Positions 1-5,475 of a stretch of 6,589 nt of DNA are shown piece by piece (position 1 is the stretch's first letter; every line of letters begins with the position of its first letter). The position numbers and the translations under genes are program-made. Source of the DNA: an uncultured Lachnospiraceae bacterium (GTDB lineage: Bacteria > Bacillota > Clostridia > Lachnospirales > Lachnospiraceae); contig CATZYB010000140.1 of assembly GCA_958426095.1 (NCBI GenBank), positions 1 to 6,589 on the forward strand, read 5' to 3'. A model generated the notes under the pieces. That model ran no database searches, had not been told where the DNA came from, and was given only the letters and a program-made list of their open reading frames with translations.

Positions 1-66
1 TTAACCGATACAGAGACACGAACCTATCGCTGCATTTACTGTGATGAAAAATTTGATTCAAAATAA
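1..66 (+). CDS. 3' end of an unidentified protein with a C-terminal CxxC motif (partial)
   Basis: The first 21 codons of the window are open in frame 1 and end at TAA (64-66). The tail reads TYRCIYCDEKFDSK, with one CxxC pair that could be half of a zinc ribbon or zinc knuckle. A hairpin terminator begins 18 bases after the stop, in the right orientation, which supports a real gene end. A second CxxC close to the C-terminus is typical of Fur/PerR regulators, and PerR would suit the neighbouring oxygen-defence genes. The residues visible are too few to claim that, and many unrelated zinc-ribbon proteins end this way. The start lies outside the window. Confidence 0.5.
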   Translation, partial: LTDTETRTYRCIYCDEKFDSK

Positions 67-84
67 AATATAGAATTAACACAA

Positions 85-126
85 GACCGGCTTTCGAAAC
101 TTCCGAAAGCCGGTCCCCTTATTTTT
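85..126. terminator. Rho-independent terminator between convergent genes, probably bidirectional
   Basis: Bases 85-96 pair perfectly with 104-115 (12 bp, GC-rich in the lower half) around a 7-base loop. On the plus strand a T-rich run follows at 119-126, so it best serves the gene ending at 66. On the minus strand the hairpin starts 21 bases after the rubredoxin stop and is followed by a weaker T-rich stretch, so it can probably end the desulfoferrodoxin-rubredoxin transcript too. Confidence 0.85.
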
Positions 127-136
127 ATCAAATATT

Positions 137-298
137 TTATTCTGCAACTTTAAATTCGTCTTTACCGGCGCCGCAGATCGGACATACCCAATCTTCCGGT
201 AAATCTTCAAAAGCTGTTCCAGGTGCGACACCGTTGTCCGGATCGCCTACAGCCGGGTCATAAACATAGCCGCATGGTTCGCATTCATAAGATTTCAT
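137..298 (-). CDS. rub: Rubredoxin
   Basis: This 53-residue protein has the usual rubredoxin size and the four cysteines that bind a single iron: C6-x2-C9 (CEPCGY) and C39-x2-C42 (CPICG). The conserved aromatic and acidic core is present (YVYDPAVGDPDNG, PEDWVCP). Rubredoxin is a small cytoplasmic one-electron carrier; in anaerobes it hands electrons to superoxide reductase and rubrerythrin. I chose the ATG at 298 because AGGAGG (305-310) lies 6 bases upstream. A longer open frame up to 355 adds 19 residues without rubredoxin similarity and overlaps the upstream gene. The gene follows desulfoferrodoxin after a 44-base gap and must share its transcript. That pairing matches the known rbo-rub operons of sulfate reducers and implies it is the electron donor to the reductase. 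Confidence 0.96.
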   Translation of the reverse strand: MKSYECEPCGYVYDPAVGDPDNGVAPGTAFEDLPEDWVCPICGAGKDEFKVAE

Positions 299-342
299 AA
301 TCTGCCTCCTTATTTGTCTTGCAAGTATTAATGTATCCAAAA

Positions 343-711
343 TCAGGCTTTCCAAAGCCCATGAAGATTGCAGTATGCATAAGCAGCAACTACTTTATCG
401 CCTTCAACCAATGCAAATTCTGCACTTGGAGCTTCTTCCGGTTTTAAATCCACTTTCTGATAGCCTTTTTCTGTTTCAAGAACGATCCATTCAATATAGT
501 GTTCAGCCATCATTGGATGAGTAACGCTGCCAACTTCAACCGTAACTTTCTGTCCTTCCTGTTTGATTACAGGCACATGTTTTTCAACAGCGGCGTCTGT
601 TGTTCCAGGAACCAGTTCAACCATTTTCTGTCCACAGCACATTACCGGCACTCCTGCATTTTTTGCATATGTAATAATATTTCCACAATGTTCACAAACA
701 TAAAACTTCAT
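343..711 (-). CDS. dfx: Desulfoferrodoxin (two-iron superoxide reductase)
   Basis: This 122-residue protein has both domains of class I superoxide reductase. The N-terminal desulforedoxin-like domain (about 1-35) carries C6-x2-C9 and the adjacent pair C25-C26 for the FeCys4 centre. The C-terminal domain holds the catalytic Fe(His4Cys) site: E43-K44-H45, H65 (HPM), H71 and the C114-N-L-H117-G motif. The reaction is one-electron reduction of superoxide to hydrogen peroxide without producing oxygen, which suits a strict anaerobe. E43 and K44 are the residues known to assist catalysis in this family. The start is fixed by a GGGAGGA ribosome site (719-725) 7 bases before the ATG. It is the first gene of an operon with rubredoxin. 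The gene starts about 130 bases from a divergent Crp/Fnr-type regulator, with a palindromic site between them. Confidence 0.97.
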   Translation of the reverse strand: MKFYVCEHCGNIITYAKNAGVPVMCCGQKMVELVPGTTDAAVEKHVPVIKQEGQKVTVEVGSVTHPMMAEHYIEWIVLETEKGYQKVDLKPEEAPSAEFALVEGDKVVAAYAYCNLHGLWKA

Positions 712-752
712 ATCTTATTCCTCCCAGATATCTTTTTTTATTTCATGATTTA

Positions 753-780
753 ATTATACTTAATTTTTCAAAAAAGTCAG
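753..780 (-). promoter_or_regulatory. Promoter of the desulfoferrodoxin-rubredoxin operon
   Basis: On the minus strand a perfect TATAAT -10 box (753-758) is preceded, after a 16-base spacer, by a poor -35 box, CTGACT (775-780). The predicted start is near 746, giving a leader of about 35 bases. The weak -35 box next to a palindrome centred at 786.5 (about -40.5) is the layout of a class II Crp/Fnr-activated promoter. The boxes are read by eye and the start site is inferred. Confidence 0.6.
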
Positions 781-794
781 TTGCATTTGCAACT
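779..794. promoter_or_regulatory. Perfect palindrome, candidate operator for the divergent Crp/Fnr regulator
   Basis: AGTTGCA-TT-TGCAACT is a perfect inverted repeat with 7-base arms. Read as GTTGC-N4-GCAAC, its half-site length and spacing match the Crp/Fnr family pattern (FNR: TTGAT-N4-ATCAA), with different bases. It overlaps the regulator's own -35 box (787-792) and abuts the desulfoferrodoxin -35 box (775-780). Bound protein would be expected to block the first promoter and contact polymerase at the second. That this regulator binds here is inferred from position and symmetry. Confidence 0.65.
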
Positions 795-815
795 TTTTAT
801 CATTTATGTTATAAT
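787..815 (+). promoter_or_regulatory. Extended -10 promoter of the Crp/Fnr-type regulator gene
   Basis: TTGCAA (787-792, four of six consensus bases) and a perfect TATAAT (810-815) are separated by exactly 17 bases. A TG dinucleotide at 807-808 makes an extended -10. Transcription should start near 822, leaving a 20-base leader with GGAGG at 831-835. The -35 box lies inside the palindrome at 779-794, so the promoter is a likely target of repression. Confidence 0.75.
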
Positions 816-841
816 ATACATAAAAAATTCGGAGGTATTCC

Positions 842-1486
842 ATGGAAAACATTCATGTTTTTGACAACATTTCTGATGACGAGCTGGAAAGCATGATGGG
901 TTGTTTTAAATCCCAGATCAAAACCTTTCCAGCGCATAAACAGCTTTTATCATTTTCCGAAGATACAGATCAAATCGGTGTTCTTCTCTCCGGTGAGGCC
1001 GATTTGATCAAGTATGATTATGACGGCTATCGAAGCATTATAGAACATTTATCCGAACAGGACATCTTCGGTCATCTCCTGCTCCAGCCTTTTAACAAAA
1101 CGCCTATAGAAATCGTGTCCTGCACGAATTGTCGGGTTCTCTATTTCGACTATGCGTGTCTCATCAAACGCTGTGCCCGTGCCTGTACCCACCACAGTAT
1201 ACTGGTCAATAATGTACTCCAGATTTTCTCCGTAAAGACCCGGCAGCTTCATACCCGTCTGGATATTCTGAGCCAGCGTTCCATTCGGGGCAAACTTTTA
1301 ACTTATTTCCGTCATCTGGCCTACGAGCATCATTCAAACAGTTTCACCCTGCCATTTACCCTGAATTCCATGGCCGATTATCTGTTCATTGACCGAAGCG
1401 CCATGCTTCGGGAAATGAAGAAAATGCGGGATGAAGGCCTTATTCAATCGAAGGGGCGTCAGGTAACACTTCAACTCCGTGAATAA
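842..1486 (+). CDS. Crp/Fnr-family transcriptional regulator
   Basis: This 214-residue protein has the length and plan of Crp/Fnr regulators. Residues 1-115 form a cyclic-nucleotide-binding-like beta-barrel (IGVLLSGEADLIKYD at 45-59, DIFGHLLL at 74-81), and 116-145 the dimer helix. Residues 146-212 form a winged helix: TLNSMADYLFIDRSAMLREM is the helix-turn-helix, followed by EGLIQSKGRQVTL. Aligned by eye with E. coli CRP, the recognition helix keeps the equivalents of R180 and R185 but has Ser at E181, so a TGTGA target is unlikely. The cyclic-AMP pocket is not recognisable. Cysteines at 94, 97, 106, 111 and 115 are clustered and might sense redox state or bind metal. The start is supported by GGAGG 6 bases upstream. 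Divergence from desulfoferrodoxin suggests that operon is a target. The last 47 bases overlap the end of ftsH on the other strand. Confidence 0.92.
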   Translation: MENIHVFDNISDDELESMMGCFKSQIKTFPAHKQLLSFSEDTDQIGVLLSGEADLIKYDYDGYRSIIEHLSEQDIFGHLLLQPFNKTPIEIVSCTNCRVLYFDYACLIKRCARACTHHSILVNNVLQIFSVKTRQLHTRLDILSQRSIRGKLLTYFRHLAYEHHSNSFTLPFTLNSMADYLFIDRSAMLREMKKMRDEGLIQSKGRQVTLQLRE

Positions 1487-3053
1487 AATCCATAAATTCC
1501 TGTCCGGTAATCGTCTCTTTTTCAAGCAGGTAATTTGCCGATTTTTCCAGAATGGCTTTGTTCTCCGTGAGAATGTCCACTGCTTTTTGATAAGCCTCCT
1601 CCAGAAGCTTCCGGACAATCTCGTCAGCCTTGACCATCGTCTCATCCGCGCAGGTCTTTACCGGACGGCCATCCATATACTGGCTGCCCGGAATCTCCAG
1701 GCCCATCATGCCAAATTCTGACGACATGCCGTACATCGTTACCATCTTTCGCGCCAGATCGGTCGCTTTTTCAATATCATTGGACGCTCCGGTAGTAATA
1801 CTGCCGAATTCAACCTCTTCTGCAGCCCGTCCGCCAAGATAAGTTACCAACTCATCCAACATTTCCTGTTTTTTCATAAGAAAACGTTCTTCTGTCGGCA
1901 TCTGCATCGTATATCCCAACGCTCCCGATGTTCTGGGAATGATCGTTATTTTCTGAATCGGCTGGGTATCTTTCTGTTTTGCTGCCACCAGGGCATGACC
2001 AATTTCATGGAAAGCCACAATCTCCCGTTCCTCACGGCTCATAATATGATTCTTTCTCTGCTGCCCGGCAATGATCACTTCAACAGATTCAAACAAATCT
2101 TCCTGATTGATCAGTTTTCGGTTCATTCGAACGGCTCTCAGCGCGGCCTCATTGACGATATTGGCCAGATCTGCGCCGGAAGCTCCCGACGTAGCCAGAG
2201 CAATGGCATCCAGATTTACACTTTCATCCAGTTTGACTTTCCGGCAATGGACTTTCAAAATATCGATACGTCCCTGTTTATCCGGCTGGGTAACGCTGAT
2301 CGTCCGGTCAAAACGTCCCGGACGGCGGAGCGCCTTATCGAGGACTTCCGGACGGTTCGTCGCCGCGAGAACAACGACCGCTTTACTGTCGTCAAAACCA
2401 TCCATCTCTGTCAACAGCTGATTCAGGGTCTGTTCTCTTTCATCATTACTGCCAAGCTGATTATCACGGCTCTTACCGATGGCATCAATCTCATCAATGA
2501 AAATAATACATGGTGATTTGGCTTCCGCCTGCTTAAACAGATCCCGGACACGGGAAGCGCCCATGCCGACAAACATTTCTACAAAATCCGAACCGGCCAG
2601 CGAAAAGAACGGTACTCCGGCCTCTCCGGCCACGGCCTTCGCAAGCAGGGTCTTACCTGTTCCCGGAGGTCCGACAAGCAGTGCGCCTTTCGGAAGCTTC
2701 GCTCCGATCTCCCGGTATTTTTCCGGATTATTTAAATAATCTACGATCTCCATCAGAGATTCCTTAGCCTCATCCTGTCCGGCCACATCTTTAAATGTCA
2801 CCTTCGGTCCCTCAGCCACATATTCTTTGGCACGGCTTTTTCCTATGCCGCCGATACCGCCCATGCCACCCATGGAACCCATACTCTTTGCCGCCTTGCG
2901 GGACAGCGCTGACAGAAACCAGAAAGCCAGCAGCAGCGGGATGACCCAGGATAATAAGGTACTCATGATCGAGGAAGTCTGGGTCGGAATTTCTGAATTC
3001 ACATCCACCCCATACGCTTCCATCTTTTCTGCTAATGAAGTATCTGACGACAC
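1440..3053 (-). CDS. ftsH: FtsH membrane protease, C-terminal part (TM2, AAA+ and M41 protease), separated by an in-frame stop
   Basis: FtsH is a hexameric ATP-driven zinc protease of the cytoplasmic membrane that degrades misfolded membrane proteins and some regulators. This piece, numbered from GTG at 3053, holds TM2 (about 30-50), a Gly/Met-rich linker (58-71), Walker A GPPGTGKT (128-135), the FVG pore loop (161-163), Walker B IIFIDEID (183-190) and arginine fingers R244 and R247. The zinc site is HEIGH (349-353) with D426 as third ligand. All catalytic parts are present. What is missing is TM1 and most of the extracytoplasmic domain, encoded just upstream in the same frame beyond a TAA at 3063-3065. 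No ribosome site precedes the GTG at 3053, the ATG at 3023 or the ATG at 2966, so the true start, if any, is uncertain. A full read-through protein would be about 657 residues, normal for the family. The 3' end overlaps the convergent regulator gene. Confidence 0.93.
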   Translation of the reverse strand: MSSDTSLAEKMEAYGVDVNSEIPTQTSSIMSTLLSWVIPLLLAFWFLSALSRKAAKSMGSMGGMGGIGGIGKSRAKEYVAEGPKVTFKDVAGQDEAKESLMEIVDYLNNPEKYREIGAKLPKGALLVGPPGTGKTLLAKAVAGEAGVPFFSLAGSDFVEMFVGMGASRVRDLFKQAEAKSPCIIFIDEIDAIGKSRDNQLGSNDEREQTLNQLLTEMDGFDDSKAVVVLAATNRPEVLDKALRRPGRFDRTISVTQPDKQGRIDILKVHCRKVKLDESVNLDAIALATSGASGADLANIVNEAALRAVRMNRKLINQEDLFESVEVIIAGQQRKNHIMSREEREIVAFHEIGHALVAAKQKDTQPIQKITIIPRTSGALGYTMQMPTEERFLMKKQEMLDELVTYLGGRAAEEVEFGSITTGASNDIEKATDLARKMVTMYGMSSEFGMMGLEIPGSQYMDGRPVKTCADETMVKADEIVRKLLEEAYQKAVDILTENKAILEKSANYLLEKETITGQEFMDFIHGVEVLPDAPSIE

Positions 3054-3062
3054 GATGCGCGT

Positions 3063-3065
3063 TTA
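3063..3065 (-). other. In-frame TAA stop interrupting ftsH
   Basis: The frame reads GLIQAY, TAA, TRIVSSDTSLAEK. FtsH family members usually have a Tyr/Thr-rich strand here. A single base change from TAC or TAT (Tyr) would give TAA and would make the sequence AY-Y-TR. No insertion or deletion is needed, because the codons on both sides share one frame. TAA cannot be a selenocysteine (TGA) or pyrrolysine (TAG) codon. Confidence 0.9.
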
Positions 3066-3413
3066 GTAGGCCTGTATCAGTCCGCGTTCCGTATCCTTAT
3101 CACTCGGATAAATATATATCTGACTTCCAGCCTCTTCAATACTGATAGCTTTAACCTTGCCTTCCTTTGCCATCTCCATAAATTCACTATAACTGATCTG
3201 CTTTGTCGCCGTATCTTTGACAAAATTGTTCATACAACTGTTGAACAGCATCGTCATCACCAGACCAAGCAAAAAAATCATCATCAATTTATCAATGGAA
3301 GGGCCGCTCTGACCCGTTGGCGTCCTATCGCTCTGTCCGCTTCCGCCGGGCTGTCTGTTTCCCTGAGGCGGCGGTCCTGTTTTCTTGATTTCCGGTCCAT
3401 CATTTTCACTCAT
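3063..3413 (-). CDS. ftsH: FtsH N-terminal part (TM1 and extracytoplasmic domain), truncated by an in-frame stop
   Basis: This 116-residue piece has a hydrophilic Pro/Gly-rich N-terminus (1-40), one membrane helix (about 42-62, KLMMIFLLGLVMTMLF) and the start of the FtsH extracytoplasmic domain. That domain is recognisable by ISYSEFMEMAKEGKVKAI (73-90), the conserved region just after TM1. It stops at Y116, roughly halfway through the domain. I chose the ATG at 3413 because AGGAGG (3421-3426) lies 7 bases before it. An open frame from 3446 would start inside the CIRCE operator and is rejected. The long polar N-terminal tail before TM1 is unusual, as most FtsH proteins reach TM1 within about ten residues. 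Alone this fragment has no ATPase or protease part. It is expressed from the HrcA-controlled promoter just upstream. Confidence 0.88.
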   Translation of the reverse strand: MSENDGPEIKKTGPPPQGNRQPGGSGQSDRTPTGQSGPSIDKLMMIFLLGLVMTMLFNSCMNNFVKDTATKQISYSEFMEMAKEGKVKAISIEEAGSQIYIYPSDKDTERGLIQAY

Positions 3414-3435
3414 ATCGCATCCTCCTTTAAATCTG

Positions 3436-3462
3436 TTAGCACTCAATTTGTCCGAGTGCTAA
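3436..3462. promoter_or_regulatory. CIRCE operator (HrcA binding site) upstream of ftsH
   Basis: TTAGCACTC at 3436-3444 and GAGTGCTAA at 3454-3462, separated by nine bases, match the CIRCE consensus at all 18 arm positions. CIRCE is bound by the heat-shock repressor HrcA, whose classical targets are groESL and the dnaK operon. Here it lies directly downstream of the ftsH -10 box and 10 bases above the ribosome site, within the transcribed leader, the usual position for repression. This predicts that ftsH is induced by heat together with the chaperones. Confidence 0.96.
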
Positions 3463-3463
3463 A

Positions 3464-3500
3464 ATTATATTTATTCTATCACGCTATCTGAAAAATGCAA
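3464..3500 (-). promoter_or_regulatory. Promoter of ftsH
   Basis: On the minus strand TTGCAT (3495-3500) and TAGAAT (3473-3478) are separated by 16 bases, which is a plausible sigma-A pair. A perfect TATAAT (3464-3469) lies slightly further downstream with only a poor -35 match, so the exact -10 is ambiguous. Either choice puts the start within or next to the CIRCE element. No terminator is visible between hslO and this promoter, so some transcripts may read through from the cluster above. Confidence 0.6.
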
Positions 3501-3526
3501 TACGTCACACACTTATTTTCGAAAGT

Positions 3527-4432
3527 TCATATTTTTTTTAGAATTGTTTTTAAATCATCCAGCGTAAATATGTAGTGACTGTTACAGAAATGACAGTTCA
3601 CTTCAATCGGCTTTCCGTCATCGATCATTGACTGTATTTCCTCCTGGCCAATGCTGATAATAGCCCGTTCCACCCGTTCTTTGGAACAATTGCACTCGAA
3701 ACTGGTCGGTATCTTATCCATAATTTCCACATCCATACCATCCAGTACCCTCCGGATAATATCCTCCGGGGTATTTCCTTCTTCAAGCATGGTCGTCACC
3801 GACGGCAGTGCCCCGATATTTTTCTCAAGTTTTTCGATCACCGTCTCTTCTGCAAAAGGCATAAGCTGCAAAATAAATCCTCCGGCCCGCTTTACTGTAT
3901 TGTCCTTTTCCATCAGTACGCCAAGAGCCACACTGGAATTAATCTGTTCAGAGGTTGCAAAATAATAGGTCAGATCTTCGGCGATCTCTCCCGATACCAG
4001 ATGGGTCTGTCCCACATAAGGTTCTTTTAACCCCATATCTTTGATAACGCTCAAGACTCCCATGTCCAAAGCGCCGCCCACATCTAATTTACCTGCTTTG
4101 CTCGGAGGAAGCATGACCATCGGATTTTCCACATAGCCTTTGACCCGTGCTTTCCCATCGGCTGTCACTGTCAGTCCTTTGATCGGTCCGCTGCATTTAA
4201 TCTGAAGCGTGATAAGATCCTCTTCGCCTTTCTGCATACTTCCCATCATGGCTCCGGCCGTTAAAAGGCGCCCCAGGGCTGCCGTAGCCACCGGACTTGT
4301 ATGATGGATCTGACGGGCATACTCGACCATTTCCCGGGTCGTCGCCGCAAAAATGCGTACCTGATGGTCTGCTCCGGTCGCCCGGATAATATAGTCTTCT
4401 CCCTTTTTCTGTTCTGGTCTGTCACATGACAT
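3527..4432 (-). CDS. hslO: Hsp33 redox-regulated chaperone HslO
   Basis: Hsp33 is a cytoplasmic holdase switched on when oxidation and unfolding stress release zinc from its C-terminal switch domain. From the ATG at 4432 it has 301 residues, close to the usual size. The N-terminal Hsp33 core shows SPVATAALGRLLTAGAMMG and the substrate-binding beta-sheet region (CSGPIKGLTVTADGKARVKG). The zinc switch has all four cysteines as C247-x-C249 (FECNCSKERV) and C280-x2-C283 (NCHFCN). I prefer ATG at 4432 over GTG at 4441. The GAGGAG ribosome site (4444-4449) is 11 bases from the ATG, somewhat long, but only 2 bases from the GTG, which is too close. The ribosome site touches the stop codon of the methyltransferase gene (16-base gap), so the two are co-transcribed. 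Confidence 0.96.
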   Translation of the reverse strand: MSCDRPEQKKGEDYIIRATGADHQVRIFAATTREMVEYARQIHHTSPVATAALGRLLTAGAMMGSMQKGEEDLITLQIKCSGPIKGLTVTADGKARVKGYVENPMVMLPPSKAGKLDVGGALDMGVLSVIKDMGLKEPYVGQTHLVSGEIAEDLTYYFATSEQINSSVALGVLMEKDNTVKRAGGFILQLMPFAEETVIEKLEKNIGALPSVTTMLEEGNTPEDIIRRVLDGMDVEIMDKIPTSFECNCSKERVERAIISIGQEEIQSMIDDGKPIEVNCHFCNSHYIFTLDDLKTILKKI

Positions 4433-4448
4433 ATTTCTCACATCTCCT

Positions 4449-5231
4449 CTATTGTTCTACTTTTCCCTGTTCCCTGGCGATAATATAAATCCGCTCCGAA
4501 TCTTCCCGGACCGGTTCCATCGTAAAGGCATCATAAGCCCCTTCCCACCGAAGACCGGAAGCTTCGATCAATCTGCGGATTTCCTCCAGTTCATAGGCCC
4601 TCTGATAATGAACTTCTTCATAACGATCATAGCGGCCGTCGTCCCCCTGAATAAAAAGATTCAGGACATATTCATTGATCCGGGTTCCTTCGTCATAATA
4701 ATTATCCCATATAAAGCAGTGGTCTTCTCTCGTCTCACCGATGGTCTGCTCGCCGAGTATTTTCTCATATTTGTAGCGGGCATTCAAGTCAAATATGAAA
4801 ACACCCTCCGGATCCAGATAATTATTGACCAGCCGGAACACCTGAAGCAGTTCCTCCGGCTCCAGAATATAATTCATACTGTCACAGACACTGACGATGG
4901 CCCGGACCGTTCCGTACAATTCAAACTCCCGCATATCCTGACACAGATAGAGGATCGGCTTCAGCTCGCAAGCCGGATCCGCATAGCTCTCCAAATTCTT
5001 CTCGATGGCTTCCGCCAGCATTTCTTCGGAATTATCAATTCCGATCATATCATATCCCCGGCGCTTTAACGCCTCAGTCATATTGCCTGTGCCGCAGCCC
5101 AGCTCCAGAACAAGACCATCCGCCACGCCATGCTGTTTTAAAAGCATCGCCAGATAATCACACCATTCTTCATAAGGTATATTATCCATAAACAGATCAT
5201 ACACCCGGGCAAATTCTGAATAAGCCTCCAT
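4449..5231 (-). CDS. Class I SAM-dependent methyltransferase, substrate unknown
   Basis: This 260-residue protein has the Rossmann-type methyltransferase signature. Motif I is VLELGCGTGN (41-50), an acidic residue D66 at the end of strand 2 (IGIDNSEEM) would hold the SAM ribose, and D99 (CQDMREF) fits motif II/III. The N-terminus (YSEFARVYDLFMDNIPYEEWCDYL) is of the type found in small-molecule or ubiE-like methyltransferases. The C-terminal half has an acidic, aromatic-rich beta region (about 170-215) that may form the acceptor site. No residues identify the substrate. It starts 3 bases after the spore-protein stop, with GGGGA (5239-5243) inside the end of that gene 7 bases before the ATG. 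This indicates one transcript and possible translational coupling. hslO follows 16 bases downstream. Confidence 0.88.
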   Translation of the reverse strand: MEAYSEFARVYDLFMDNIPYEEWCDYLAMLLKQHGVADGLVLELGCGTGNMTEALKRRGYDMIGIDNSEEMLAEAIEKNLESYADPACELKPILYLCQDMREFELYGTVRAIVSVCDSMNYILEPEELLQVFRLVNNYLDPEGVFIFDLNARYKYEKILGEQTIGETREDHCFIWDNYYDEGTRINEYVLNLFIQGDDGRYDRYEEVHYQRAYELEEIRRLIEASGLRWEGAYDAFTMEPVREDSERIYIIAREQGKVEQ

Positions 5232-5234
5232 GCA

Positions 5235-5468
5235 CTATTCCCCATTTCTCTTTTTAGCATTCATAAGACCGCCGATACGTCCGGTCTCCCTCGCTGTCAG
5301 GCCCTTCCAGCCCAGCTTTTCTACTTTATCAAGCAGGCCCAGTTCTTCTGTGATTTCAAATTTAAGACATTCCTTTGCCTGCTCTTCCGGCGTTTTCTTT
5401 TCCCATTTGTCCGGTTCATTGAACTGTTTCATCACTTCCCGCCAGCGAGACTCTTTCTCCTGCTTCAT
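5235..5468 (-). CDS. Small acid-soluble spore protein, alpha/beta-type (SspF-like)
   Basis: This 77-residue protein has the compact C-terminal signature of alpha/beta-type small acid-soluble spore proteins. KFEITEELGL (36-45) corresponds to the helix containing the GPR germination-protease cleavage region, followed by GWKGLTARETGRIGGLM (53-69). The GW-x-L-T/S-A-x-x-x-G-x-x-GG pattern is closer to the minor SspF-like clostridial forms than to the major SspA/B proteins. These proteins coat spore DNA and shield it from UV and chemical damage. The N-terminal 30 residues are charged (KQEKESRWREVMKQF). The ribosome site is AGGTG (5475-5479), 6 bases before the ATG, and lies mostly within a hairpin. 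A sigma-G-like promoter precedes it. The assignment is by motif; a generic DNA-binding small protein is the alternative. Confidence 0.8.
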   Translation of the reverse strand: MKQEKESRWREVMKQFNEPDKWEKKTPEEQAKECLKFEITEELGLLDKVEKLGWKGLTARETGRIGGLMNAKKRNGE

Positions 5469-5475
5469 ATCTTAC

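Noticed and set aside
299..355. Longer rubredoxin start at 355
   Set aside because: It adds 19 residues unlike rubredoxin, overlaps desulfoferrodoxin and ignores the strong AGGAGG site before the ATG at 298.
1393..1411. Perfect 7-bp inverted repeat CCGAAGC / GCTTCGG with a 5-base loop, considered as a terminator for ftsH
   Set aside because: It lies in the recognition-helix codons of the regulator, and no T-run follows on either strand, so it does not look like an intrinsic terminator.
1995..2516. Open frame of 173 codons on the plus strand
   Set aside because: It lies wholly opposite the AAA+ domain of ftsH and has no signals of its own.
3063..3065. Recoding of the ftsH stop as selenocysteine or pyrrolysine
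   Set aside because: The codon is TAA, used for neither, and the context shows no leaky-stop signal I recognise.
3051..3070. Frameshift or programmed frameshifting as the cause of the ftsH break
   Set aside because: Both pieces are in the same frame. There is no slippery sequence, and a simple in-frame TAA explains the break.
3414..3446. Longer FtsH N-terminus starting at 3446
   Set aside because: The start would lie inside the CIRCE operator and upstream of the ribosome site that serves the ATG at 3413.
3495..3500. TTGCAT in the ftsH promoter as a second half-site of the Crp/Fnr palindrome
   Set aside because: Only one half is present and there is no inverted partner. It is adequately explained as the -35 box.
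4452..5069. Open frame of 205 codons on the plus strand
   Set aside because: It is antisense to the clear methyltransferase gene, has no ribosome site, and gives a protein with no recognisable motif. It is a coding shadow.
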